Assembly: GCA_032718475.1 (NCBI GenBank)
Contig: JAUCBJ010009106.1
Coordinates: 1-64,000, forward strand
Source: Nemertoderma westbladi
Lineage: Eukaryota; Xenacoelomorpha; Nemertodermatida; Nemertodermatidae
Reading direction: 5' to 3'
Length of the DNA stretch: 64,000 bases
The notes under the pieces are model-generated. The model worked only from the letters and a program-made list of their open reading frames with translations. It was not told the DNA's origin and made no database searches. The number at the start of each line of letters is the position of its first letter. Position 1 is the first letter of the stretch. Below, one piece after another: positions 1 to 12,300 of the stretch. The position numbers and the translations under genes are program-made.

Positions 1-540
1 CTGATCACTGAAGAACAGTTCTGGACAAAATAGAAAAACGAGGTTGCAGCTGTTACGCATTCAATTCATATGAATGTATGAATGCATGAATGTGCAACAT
101 GGACTGAGATACGAGACAAAAGCTTTAGGCAGTGTAACAAAACATGGAAACCTATTTATATCAAACAACACACTCAGACAAGCCAGCCAATATACTCAGA
201 CAATATAAATATTCGCATAGGGGGATGATGGAGGGTTGGGGGTTAGATGAATATTGATGGGTGTGAATTTGTTTTCTGTTTTCTGTTTGCTGTTGCATTT
301 ATATTTTTTGGAATTTTTATTAAAGTTATTTCACAAATCCTAATAGAAAATTTCCCCGGGCCCCCATTTTTCGCCGGCCCCTAGGCTCAAGCCTCTTAGG
401 CCTATTGGGTAATACGGCACTGGACGGGTGGATGTCTAACCTTTCTTGAAGACAATTACTCAATGATCCCCGAACTGCAAGAATGGACTCAAGGATACTT
501 CTTACTTTCTTTCAACCGATTTGTCTCACATGAGATTTTA
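1..540. other. Non-coding flank, nothing recognised
   Basis: AT-moderate unique-looking sequence with a short C/G-rich patch around 355-385. No exon, RNA gene or transposon end could be supported. Confidence 0.5.
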
Positions 541-1719
541 CTGTACACTGTCACACACTGTACACGTACACTGTACACTGTACACTGTACACATACACTG
601 TACACTGTACACATACACTGTACACTGTACACATACACTGCACACGTAAACTGTACACTGTACACATACACTGCACACGTAAACTGTACACATACAATGT
701 ACACGTACACTGTACACTGTACACATACACTGTACACGGACACTGTACACGTACACTGTACACGTACACTGTACACGTACACTGTACACATACACTGTAC
801 ACTGTACACGTAAACTGTACACTGTACACATACACTGTACACTGTACACGTACACTGCACACTGTACACATTCACTGTACACTGTACACATACACTGTAC
901 ACATACACTGTACACTGTACACATACACTGTACACGGACACTGTACACGTACACTGTACACGTACACACTACACGTACACTGTACACGTACACTGTACAC
1001 TGCACACATACACTGTACACGTAAACTGTACACTGTACACATACACTGTACACTGTACACGTACATTGTACACTGTACACATACACTGTACACGTACACT
1101 GTACACTGTACACATACACTGTACACGGACACTGTACACATACACTGTACACGCACACTGTACACGTACACTGTACACTGTACATATACACTGTACACAT
1201 ACACTGTACACTGTACACGTGCACTCTACACTGTACACATACACTGTACACTGTACACTGTACACATACACTGTACACTGTACACTGTACACATACACTG
1301 TACACATACACTGTACACGTACACTGTACACTGTACACATACACTGTACACATACACTGTACACTGTACACGTACACTGTACACATGCACTGTACACTGT
1401 ACACTGAACACGTACACTGAACACGTACACTGAACACGTACACTGTACACGTACACTGTACACTGTACACGTACACTGTACACATACACTGTACACTGTA
1501 CACGTACACTGTACACGTAGACTGAACACGTACACTGAACACGTACACTGAACACGTACACTGTACACGTACACTGAACACGTACACTGAACACGTACAC
1601 TGAACACGTACACTGAACACGTACACTGTACACGTACACTGAACACGTACACTGAACACGTACACTGAACACGTACACTGAACACGTATACTGTACACGT
1701 ACACTGTACACTGTACAAC
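541..1719. repeat. Compound 6/7-mer microsatellite array
   Basis: About 1.18 kb is built from two interchangeable words: the 7-mer CACTGTA and the 6-mers CACGTA or CACATA, so many units are 13 bp. A third word, CACTGAA, is confined to the right part (about 1405-1685) and alternates there with CACGTA. Long ORFs on both strands are by-products of stop-free words. TGTACA palindromes recur throughout. Confidence 0.95.
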
Positions 1720-2373
1720 AGTCTACATTTAATCATCATGTGACAGTTACATGCCAGTTAAATATTCGTTGATAACTTATGATCTCGGGTAATCATAAAT
1801 AATTGGTCGGTGCGTGATGTGGATCAGAGAAGTAATGCACCAGCAATCTTCTGCACAAAGGTATCTGTAGCAGTAGCATTACAGTTGACTTAAGGTTCTG
1901 TTACTATATTAAATTGAAATCTGCTACTGTCATTTGATGTCACGCCCTATTGGAAGTAACACCTGATAATTGGATTGATAATTAGTCCAATTTTGAGGAA
2001 TATTCACAACGCTTCACTGACCGTTTTCAGTCTTGTGGATTTTATAAGAGGAGTCAAGGTGTTCAGAGATGAGAGGAATGTTTAGTTAGTGACAGGGGTG
2101 TAAAATATGTTCCTTTCCAACCAATATTTAATATATTTTTTACTGATTAAGACTGATTTTACTGATAATTGATACTTACTCTTTAAAAAAAATAAAAAAT
2201 AAAATAACTATTAACCAGAATATTTTTAACAAAAGTAGAAAAATAAAAAAAAAATGTTTAAGTTTAACAATAATAAACATGCAATATATTCCGTATACCT
2301 TTTTCATCCTATTCAGGCTGTTGATCCTCCATCCACATCCTCTTATACAGCAAAACTAAAAATTTCAGTTGGT
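1720..2373. other. Non-coding spacer
   Basis: AT-rich sequence with an A-rich stretch at 2185-2255. No coding or RNA feature recognised. Confidence 0.5.
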
Positions 2374-3298
2374 AACGGGGGTAAACGTTACGCCTACACC
2401 TGCGCCAACACGCGTCTACACATACCAGCTCTGCCGGTATGTGTAGACGGGGTGTTACCTACGGGGGTAAACGTTACGCCTACACCTGCGCCTACACGCG
2501 TCTACACATACCAGCTCTGCCGGTATGTGTAGACGGGGTGTTACCTACGGGGGTAAACGTTACGCCTACACCTGCGCCAACACGCGTCTACACATACCAG
2601 CTCTGCCGGTATGTGTAGACGGGGTGTTACCTACGGGGGTAAACGTTACGCCTACACCTGCGCCAACACGCGTCTACACATACCAGCTCTGCCGGTATGT
2701 GTAGACGGGGTGTTACCTACGGGGGTAAACGTTACGCCTACACCTGCGCCAACACGCGTCTACACATACCAGCTCTGCCGGTATGTGTAGACGGGGTGTT
2801 ACCTACGGGGGTAAACGTTACGCCTACACCTGCGCCTACACGCGTCTACACATACCAGCTCTGCCGGTATGTGTAGACGGGGTGTTACCTACGGGGGTAA
2901 ACGTTACGCCTACACCTGCGCCAACACGCGTCTACACATACCAGCTCTGCCGGTATGTGTAGACGGGGTGTTACCTACGGGGGTAAACGTTACGCCTACA
3001 CCTGCGCCTACACGCGTCTACACATACCAGCTCTGCCGGTATGTGTAGACGGGGTGTTACCTACGGGGGTAAACGTTACGCCTACACCTGCGCCTACACG
3101 CGTCTACACATACCAGCTCTGCCGGTATGTGTAGACGGGGTGTTACCTACGGGGGTAAACGTTACGCCTACACCTGCGCCTACACGCGTCTACACATACC
3201 AGCTCTGCCGGTATGTGTAGACGGGGTGTTACCTACGGGGGTAAACGTTACGCCTACACCTGCGCCTACACGCGTCTACACATACCAGCTCTGCCGGT
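2374..3298. repeat. 86-bp satellite, about 11 copies, each with a perfect hairpin
   Basis: The word GTAAACGTTACGCC recurs exactly every 86 bp (2381, 2467, 2553 ... 3241) with no length change. Copies differ mainly at one base (GCGCCAACAC versus GCGCCTACAC). Each unit holds a perfect inverted repeat: 14-bp arms CGTCTACACATACC / GGTATGTGTAGACG around a 9-nt loop (2413-2449 in copy 1). The last copy is cut at the loop/arm junction. Confidence 0.97.
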
Positions 3299-3436
3299 AA
3301 GCCTATACATCTGACTATTCCATAAGTTGTTGACTCTCAATTCATTCCCTACATATTCCAATCTCTCGTTTATTGTCTTGGTTCCTTTCAACCCGCTCTG
3401 TAACCTGCTCCTTCACTAACCTGCCTACAAGTAGTT

Positions 3437-3472
3437 GTAGGTGTAGGCGTTGCGTTTACCCCCGTAGGTAAC
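3437..3472 (-). repeat. Inverted partial copy of the 86-bp unit (putative right TIR)
   Basis: The reverse complement of this 36-bp segment matches the start of the satellite unit (GGGGGTAAACG then GCCTACACCT) with about three differences. It faces the left edge of the array at 2374. Array plus inverted copy therefore look like one element with terminal inverted repeats and an internally amplified satellite. No convincing target-site duplication is seen. Confidence 0.6.
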
Positions 3473-3597
3473 AGAGTAAACAGAAGGTACCTTGAAGCGA
3501 CGGTAATACCATCTCGAGAAGTATCGTGATCTTGTGGAAATTTTGTGAGCTGTTGTGTGACTTGTTTGTATCTCTGGTATCACTGATTGATAATGTT

Positions 3598-3719
3598 GTA
3601 GGCCCTATGGTTAAACTGTGTATGATTTGATGTTAACCTTGTAGGCCCTATGGTTAAACTGTGTATGATTTGATGTTAACCTTGTAGGCCCTATGGTTAA
3701 ACTGTGTATGATTTGATGT
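3598..3719. repeat. 43-bp tandem triplication
   Basis: Copies start at 3598, 3641 and 3684 with GTAGGCCCTATGGTTAAACT. The third copy ends after TTTGATGT. The copies are essentially identical, so the duplication is recent. Confidence 0.95.
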
Positions 3720-4125
3720 CACCGACTTGGTCTTGATTATGTATATGAATTGGGGATTTCCAAGTAATATATGTCCCTCTTGATATCAATGGCATTGCTC
3801 TGTCTGCTACTGCTGTTGTATTTTAGAAGCTGTGCGCCACAATTTAAAAACAGCATAGAAAATCGATTATAAATTACCAAACCAAGACTATTGTTTCTTC
3901 TCGAATTTCATGGCCTAGGGATTTGAGAAGCTGTTTACCCACCATGACTTTCTGTGTTCTCAGTTATTCCTTTAGAAGACAAGAAACTAATCTTTAAAAT
4001 AATTACTTACCAGCCAGATGAGTAACTTTATACATAAACTCCATCGGCTTCTCCATTAGCTATTGTGGATTCTGATTTAAACATAGTAAATGTAAGGATA
4101 AAATGATAGCATATGTTTGACTTAC

Positions 4126-4222
4126 CTCCATCTGAGGTGTATTTGGAAAGGGCATCTAACGAGTCAACAGCAATCAGCATGCATAGCAATAAGCAAACCA
4201 ATCGGAATCCTGATCGCATCAT
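4126..4222 (-). CDS. Possible first coding exon of a small secreted protein
   Basis: From an ATG-ATG pair this strand reads MMRSGFRLVCLLLCMLIAVD and continues SLDALSKYTSDG. That is a short basic start, a Leu/Cys/Ile-rich hydrophobic core and a polar region with a plausible signal-peptidase site near VDS or SLDA. It ends in GGAG followed by a consensus splice donor GTAAGT at codon phase 1, a common phase after signal peptides. An AG acceptor about 50 bp on (ending TTTAAATCAG) would continue the same frame for about 14 residues to a stop at 4028. The intron would be very short, and retaining it also keeps the frame open. No mature-peptide family is recognised. This could be a chance ORF. Confidence 0.3.
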
Positions 4223-6370
4223 TAAAATTTATATCCTTCAAAACAATAAAAAGAATTGAAAATCATCAAATTGAAATTCAATTTTTTGAAATTGTATATA
4301 ATATACTTAGTGAACTCTCATATAAAATTTCAAAAAAATCATCAATTTGAAATTATTAAAGAAAGGATTAAATAAAATAAATCATTAATTATTGTAAAAA
4401 TTGCTCAATTTATTTCAAATGACTCTTCAAAGTAAATGTCCACAGGATACATACTTATACCTGTGGAACAGATTTGATAGTGAACAGCCTGATAAACTGG
4501 ATAAGCGGGATTAAAATGTTCATCCTTGAAATTAGTTTACGGTCTCATCAGCTCATCATCATTATACACACAAAATCTTATACGTAAAACTTTCACAAAC
4601 GTTTACAAAAACAATTTAATTGTTCATTTCACATCTGTAATGTTCTCTGATAAAACAGATAAAACGGACAGCTTCACCGCGATTGAAGCACTTGATCCCG
4701 GGGGGGGGGGGGGGGGGGGTGACTGCTCTAAAGGAGGCTAGGCTAGAATTCTTAGTTGGCTTGATAATAAGGCCCAGTTTAGCTGCTTCCCTGATGACTC
4801 TCTTCAAGTGGTCGATAACAGAATGACTGGACCACCCATAGAGCCATCATTAACACATCAAGAAAATATATGTTAAGGGGTGTGTTAATCATTTCCGCAA
4901 TCCCATGTATATCACATTGAATAAATAAATCACCTCCAATGACCAAATCCCTCATAACAACACTTAGTACTTAAATATGAATAATTCATACCGATTTAGC
5001 TACATTTTTAAAGCTGGTTACATCAAGTTCCTGAAAATTTCGCAGGTTTATCCGGACAGGTAGGTTAGGTACCGGCACAGGACAGATCAGTCGGCACATG
5101 ATCTTGCTCCATTGTAGATTGTTGGATACTATAGATACTGGTAATGATTGTTCATTATTTAATTTTGGGATTTACAATATGTCAGCTGGTGAACTATGGC
5201 TAAGCCAATGTATGAAGGTAGAACGTCAGACAGATGGGAAGGGAAGGAACATAGTCTTCTTCTAGAATGTAGACGGTATAATAATACTGAAGCGACCGAT
5301 AATACACCTGGTTCTATCTATATAAAGTTAACATACACCGACAGGAATACGGAGAATGTTTTAATAGATTAAACGACCTATATGATAATCCTAACATAGA
5401 AACCATAATAAAGTAATTGTTATAGCAATGATTTCCGAATGCTTCCTTTGAAACTATTTCATCTCATGTAATGACTTTGTTTCATAGTTTCATACAAGAT
5501 ATTTACTACACCTGTGCGACAATTTATTCTAATTTACAACTGATGAATAAATTAATTGCAAGTTGTTCTCATAAATAAACTACATAGTAAGCTAGTGTTA
5601 TGCGTTTAGTTAAGAATTTAAATTATGCATTATAGCTAGTTGGTTTCAACTTGTAAATGCCGTCCGTCTGAATGAACTTTACTGTTGCCAATGAATAACT
5701 AACTATACAGCACAGATAATAGAACATTTTGTAACTGGTTGTGATTTTTTTAATTATGGACGATTTTATTTATTAATTTTATTAGAGATAATCTCATATA
5801 TTATTTGCAGATTTTTTTGATTTTATTTGTAATTATTTAAGAGTAGGTAATGAGATTGAAAGAGAAACATTTTCTTTTTGAGGAGGCCAAAGTATTTCGC
5901 ATCCTTATTAAATTATCACGGAGATTACTTGCTTGCGACTCGTACAAGGTGTTATTCTTGATGAAGCGACAATGGGAATGCATTAGGCTCGGGGCGCACA
6001 CAGAGAGCTGTCTAATAATAATTATACCCCTATCTCATTACAGGTCACATCTTGTAATAAGTAAGGAAATGAGAGATTCCATAGTCCTATTGTGCCAGTT
6101 AGTGATCACTCTGCGCATCGTAGGACCGCATACTAATGGATATACCAGCAGCGCCGCAACCCATTTATAAAGTGCACTTCACATCCAATAATGAAATGTG
6201 AGGTAGAATTACAAATACAGAGTTCATGGAAAATATATCGCAGTGCCATTCGGCTTCAGGGCTTCAACTCAGATGATAATGGGATCCGGCGCACGCAAAC
6301 AACAGTTGGTCTAAAGGCTGAAATTTAGTCTAGAAATAATCTAGATGTAATGTAATATGTAATAAATAAA
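4223..6370. other. AT-rich non-coding region with a G20 homopolymer
   Basis: No gene or repeat family was recognised. A run of 20 G lies at 4700-4719. Short ORFs here (for example 5850-6170) show no domain or composition signal and are treated as chance. Confidence 0.5.
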
Positions 6371-9300
6371 TGTATGTTTTGGACTGTTGGTGTATGTTTT
6401 GGACTGTTGGTGTATGTTTTGGACTGTTGGTGTATGTTTTGGACTGTTGGTGTATGTTGGACTGTTGGTGTATGTTTTGGACTGTTGGTGTATGTTTTGG
6501 ACTGTTGGTGTATGTTTTGGACTGTTGGTGTATGTAGGACTGTTGGTGTATGTTGGACTGTTGGTGTATGTTTTGGACTGTTGGTGTATGTTTTGGACTG
6601 TTGGTGTATGTTTTGGACTGTTGGTGTATGTTTTGGACTGTTGGTGTATGTTTTGGACTGTTGGTGTATGTTTTGGACTGTTGGTGTATGTAGGACTGTT
6701 GTTGTATGTTGGACTGTTGGTGTATGTTTTGGACTGTTGGTGTATGTTTTGGACTGTTGGTGTATGTTTTGGACTGTTGGTGTATGTTTTGGACTGTTGG
6801 TGTATGTTTTGGACTGTTGGTGTATGTTTTGGACTGTTGGTGTATGTAGGACTGTTGTTGTATGTTTTGGACTGTTGGTGTATGTTTTGGACTGTTGATG
6901 TATGTTGGACTGTTGGTGTAAGTTTTGGACTGTTGGTGTATGTTTTGGACTGTTGGTGTATGTTTTGGACTGTTGGTGTATGTAGGACTGTTGTTGTATG
7001 TTTTGGACTGTTGGTGTATGTTTTGGACTGTTGATGTATGTTGGACTGTTGGTGTAAGATTTGGACTGTTGGTATATGTTTTGGACTGTTGGTGTATGTT
7101 GGACTGTTGGTGTATGTTGGACTGTTGGTGTATGTTGGACTGTTGGTGTATGTTGGACTGTTGTTGTATGTTTTGGACTGTTGGTGTATGTTTTGGACTG
7201 TTGATGTATGTTGGACTTTTGGTGTATGTTTTGGACTGTTGGTGTATGTTTTGGACTGTTGGTGTATGTTTTGGACTATTGGTGTATGTTTTGGACTGTT
7301 GGTGTATGTTTTGGACTTTTGGTGTATGTTTTGGACTGTTGGTGTATGTTTTGGACTTTTGGTGTATGTTTTGGACTGTTGGTGTATGTTTTGGACTGTT
7401 GGTGTATGTTTTGGACTATTGGTGTATGTTTTGGACTGTTGGTGTATGTTGGACTGTTGATGTATGTTGGACTGTTGGTGTAAGTTTTGGACTGTTGGTG
7501 TAAGTTTTGGACTGTTGATGTATGTTTTGGACTGTTGGTGTATGTTGGACTGTTGGTGTATGTTTTGGACTATTGGTGTATGTTTTGGACTATTGGTGTA
7601 TGTTTTGGACTGTTGGTGTATGTTTTGGACTTTTGGTGTATGTTTTGGACTGTTGGTGTATGTTTTGGACTTTTGGTGTATGTTTTGGACTGTTGGTGTA
7701 TGTTTTGGACTGTTGGTGTATGTTTTGGACTATTGGTGTATGTTTTGGACTGTTGGTGTATGTTGGACTGTTGATGTATGTTGGACTGTTGGTGTAAGTT
7801 TTGGACTGTTGGTGTAAGTTTTGGACTGTTGATGTATGTTTTGGACTGTTGGTGTATGTTGGACTGTTGGTGTATGTTTTGGACTGTTGGTGTATGTTTT
7901 GGACTGTTGGTGTATGTAGGACTGTTGTTGTATGTTTTGGACTGTTGGTGTATGTTTTGGACTGTTGATGTATGTTGGACTGTTGGTGTAAGTTTTGGAC
8001 TGTTGGTGTATGTTTTGGACTGTTGTTGTATGTTTTGGACTGTTGGTGTATGTTTTGGACTGTTGATGTATGTTGGACTGTTGGTGTAAGTTTTGGACTG
8101 TTGGTATATGTTTTGGACTGTTGGTGTATGTTGGACTGTTGGTGTATGTTGGACTGTTGGTGTATGTTGGACTGTTGGTGTATGTTTTGGACTGTTGGTG
8201 TATGTTTTGGACTGTTGATGTATGTTGGACTGTTGGTGTATGTTTTGGACTATTGGTGTATGTTTTGGACTGTTGTTGTATGTTTTGGACTGTTGGTGTA
8301 TGTTTTGGACTGTTGATGTATGTTGGACTTTTGGTGTATGTTTTGGACTGTTGGTGTATGTTTTGGACTGTTGGTGTATGTTTTGGACTATTGGTGTATG
8401 TTTTGGACTGTTGGTGTATGTTTTGGACTATTGGTGTATGTTTTGGACTGTTGGTGTATGTTTTGGACTTTTGGTGTATGTTTTGGACTGTTGGTGTATG
8501 TTTTGGACTGTTGGTGTATGTTGGACTGTTGATGTATGTTGGACTGTTGGTGTAAGTTTTGGACTGTTGGTGTAAGTTTTGGACTGTTGATGTATGTTTT
8601 GGACTGTTGGTGTATGTTGGACTGTTGGTGTATGTTTTGGACTATTGGTGTATGTTGGACTGTTGGTGTATGTTTTGGACTATTGGTGTATGTTTTGGAC
8701 TATTGGTGTATGTTTTGGACTGTTGGTGTATGTTGGACTGTTGATGTATGTTGGACTGTTGGTGTAAGTTTTGGACTGTTGGTGTAAGTTTTGGACTGTT
8801 GATGTATGTTTTGGACTGTTGGTGTATGTTGGACTGTTGGTGTATGTTTTGGACTTTTGGTGTATGTTTTGGACTGTTGGTGTATGTTTTGGACTGTTGG
8901 TGTAAGTTTTGGACTGTTGGTGTAAGTTTTGGACTGTTGATGTATGTTTTGGACTGTTGGTGTATGTTGGACTGTTGGTGTATGTTTTGGACTGTTGGTG
9001 TATGTTTTGGACTGTTGGTGTATGTTGGACTGTTGGTGTATGTTTTGGACTTTTGGTGTATGTTTTGGACTGTTGGTGTATGTTGGACTGTTGTTGTATG
9101 TTTTGGACTGTTGGTGTATGTTTTGGACTGTTGGTGTATGTTTTGGACTGTTGGTGTATGTTTTGGACTATTGGTGTATGTTTTGGACTGTTGGTGTATG
9201 TTTTGGACTATTGGTGTATGTTTTGGACTGTTGGTGTATGTTTTGGACTGTTGATGTATGTTGGACTTTTGGTGTATGTTTTGGACTGTTGGTGTATGTT

Positions 9301-12300
9301 TTGGACTGTTGGTGTATGTTTTGGACTATTGGTGTATGTTTTGGACTGTTGGTGTATGTTTTGGACTATTGGTGTATGTTTTGGACTGTTGGTGTATGTT
9401 TTGGACTTTTGGTGTATGTTTTGGACTGTTGGTGTATGTTTTGGACTTTTGGTGTATGTTTTGGACTGTTGGTGTATGTTTTGGACTTTTGGTGTATGTT
9501 TTGGACTGTTGGTGTATGTTTTGGACTGTTGGTGTATGTTGGACTGTTGGTGTATGTTTTGGACTGTTGGTGTATGTTTTGGACTATTGGTGTATGTTTT
9601 GGACTGTTGGTGTATGTTTTGGACTTTTGGTGTATGTTTTGGACTGTTGGTGTATGTTTTGGACTGTTGGTGTATGTTTTGGACTATTGGTGTATGTTTT
9701 GGACTATTGGTGTATGTTTTGGACTGTTGGTGTATGTTTTGGACTTTTGGTGTATGTTTTGGACTGTTGGTGTATGTTGGACTGTTGGTGTATGTTTTGG
9801 ACTATTGGTGTATGTTTTGGACTGTTGGTGTATGTTTTGGACTTTTGGTGTATGTTTTGGACTTTTGGTGTATGTTTTGGACTGTTGGTGTATGTTTTGG
9901 ACTTTTGGTTTATGTTTTGGACTGTTGGTGTATGTTTTGGACTGTTGGTGTATGTTTTGGACTGTTGGTGTATGTTGGACTGTTGGTGTATGTTTTGGAC
10001 TGTTGGTGTATGTTTTGGACTATTGGTGTATGTTTTGGACTTTTGGTTTATGTTTTGGACTGTTGGTGTATGTTTTGGACTTTTGGTTTATGTTTTGGAC
10101 TGTTGGTGTATGTTTTGGACTTTTGGTGTATGTTTTGGACTTTTGGTGTATGTTTTGGACTGTTGGTGTATGTTTTGGACTTTTGGTTTACGTTTTGGAC
10201 TGTTGGTGTATGTTTTGGACTGTTGGTGTATGTTTTGGACTGTTGGTGTATGTTGGACTGTTGGTGTATGTTTTGGACTGTTGGTGTATGTTTTGGACTA
10301 TTGGTGTATGTTTTGGACTGTTGGTGTATGTTTTGGACTGTTGGTGTATGTTTTGGACTGTTGGTGTATGTTTTGGACTATTGGTGTATGTTTTGGACTA
10401 TTGGTGTATGTTTTGGACTGTTGGTGTATGTTTTGGACTTTTGGTGTATGTTTTGGACTTTTGGTGTATGTTTTGGACTGTTGGTGTATGTTGGACTGTT
10501 GGTGTATGTTTTGGACTGTTGGTGTATGTTTTGGACTATTGGTGTATGTTTTGGACTGTTGGTGTATGTTTTGGACTTTTGGTGTATGTTTTGGACTGTT
10601 GGTGTATGTTTTGGACTTTTGGTGTATGTTTTGGACTGTTGGTGTATGTTTTGGACTGTTGGTGTATGTTTTGGACTGTTGGTGTATGTTGGACTGTTGG
10701 TGTATGTTTTGGACTGTTGGTGTATGTTTTGGACTATTGGTGTATGTTTTGGACTTTTGGTTTATGTTTTGGACTGTTGGTGTATGTTTTGGACTTTTGG
10801 TTTATGTTTTGGACTGTTGGTGTATGTTTTGGACTTTTGGTGTATGTTTTGGACTTTTGGTGTATGTTTTGGACTGTTGGTGTATGTTTTGGACTTTTGG
10901 TTTACGTTTTGGACTGTTGGTGTATGTTTTGGACTGTTGGTGTATGTTTTGGACTGTTGGTGTATGTTGGACTGTTGGTGTATGTTTTGGACTGTTGGTG
11001 TATGTTTTGGACTATTGGTGTATGTTTTGGACTGTTGGTGTATGTTTTGGACTGTTGGTGTATGTTTTGGACTGTTGGTGTATGTTTTGGACTATTGGTG
11101 TATGTTTTGGACTATTGGTGTATGTTTTGGACTGTTGGTGTATGTTTTGGACTTTTGGTGTATGTTTTGGACTTTTGGTGTATGTTTTGGACTGTTGGTG
11201 TATGTTGGACTGTTGGTGTATGTTTTGGACTGTTGGTGTATGTTTTGGACTATTGGTGTATGTTTTGGACTGTTGGTGTATGTTTTGGACTTTTGGTGTA
11301 TGTTTTGGACTGTTGGTGTATGTTTTGGACTTTTGGTGTATGTTTTGGACTGTTGGTGTATGTTTTGGACTGTTGGTGTATGTTTTGGACTATTGGTGTA
11401 TGTTTTGGACTATTGGTGTATGTTTTGGACTTTTGGTGTATGTTTTGGACTGTTGGTGTATGTTTTGGACTGTTGGTGTATGTTTTGGACTTTTGGTGTA
11501 TGTTTTGGACTTTTGGTGTATGTTTTGGACTGTTGGTGTATGTTATGGACTGTTGGTGTATGTTTTGGACTGTTGGTGTATGTTTTGGACTGTTGGTGTA
11601 TGTTTTGGACTGTTGGTGTATGTTGGACTGTTGGTGTATGTTTTGGACTGTTGGTGTATGTTTTAGACTGTTGGTGTATGTTTTGGACTGTTGGTGTATG
11701 TTTTGGACTGTTGGTGTATGTTTTGGACTGTTGGTGTATGTTTTGGACTATTGGTGTATGTTTTGGACTGTTGGTGTATGTTTTGGACTTTTGGTGTATG
11801 TTTTGGACTGTTGGTGTATGTTTTGGACTGTTGGTGTATGTTTTGGACTGTTGGTGTATGTTGGACTGTTGGTGTATGTTTTGGACTGTTGGTGTATGTT
11901 TTGGACTATTGGTGTATGTTTTGGACTTTTGGTTTATGTTTTGGACTGTTGGTGTATGTTTTGGACTTTTGGTTTATGTTTTGGACTGTTGGTGTATGTT
12001 TTGGACTTTTGGTGTATGTTTTGGACTTTTGGTGTATGTTTTGGACTGTTGGTGTATGTTTTGGACTTTTGGTTTATGTTTTGGACTGTTGGTGTATGTT
12101 TTGGACTGTTGGTGTATGTTTTGGACTGTTGGTGTATGTTGGACTGTTGGTGTATGTTTTGGACTGTTGGTGTATGTTTTGGACTATTGTTGTATGTTTT
12201 GGACTGTTGGTGTATGTTTTGGACTGTTGGTGTATGTTTTGGACTGTTGGTGTATGTTTTGGACTATTGGTGTATGTTTTGGACTATTGGTGTATGTTTT

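Noticed and set aside
541-1719. Steroid-receptor response elements from the TGTACA palindromes
   Set aside because: Half-site spacing is one base rather than the three needed, and the words are simply part of the microsatellite.
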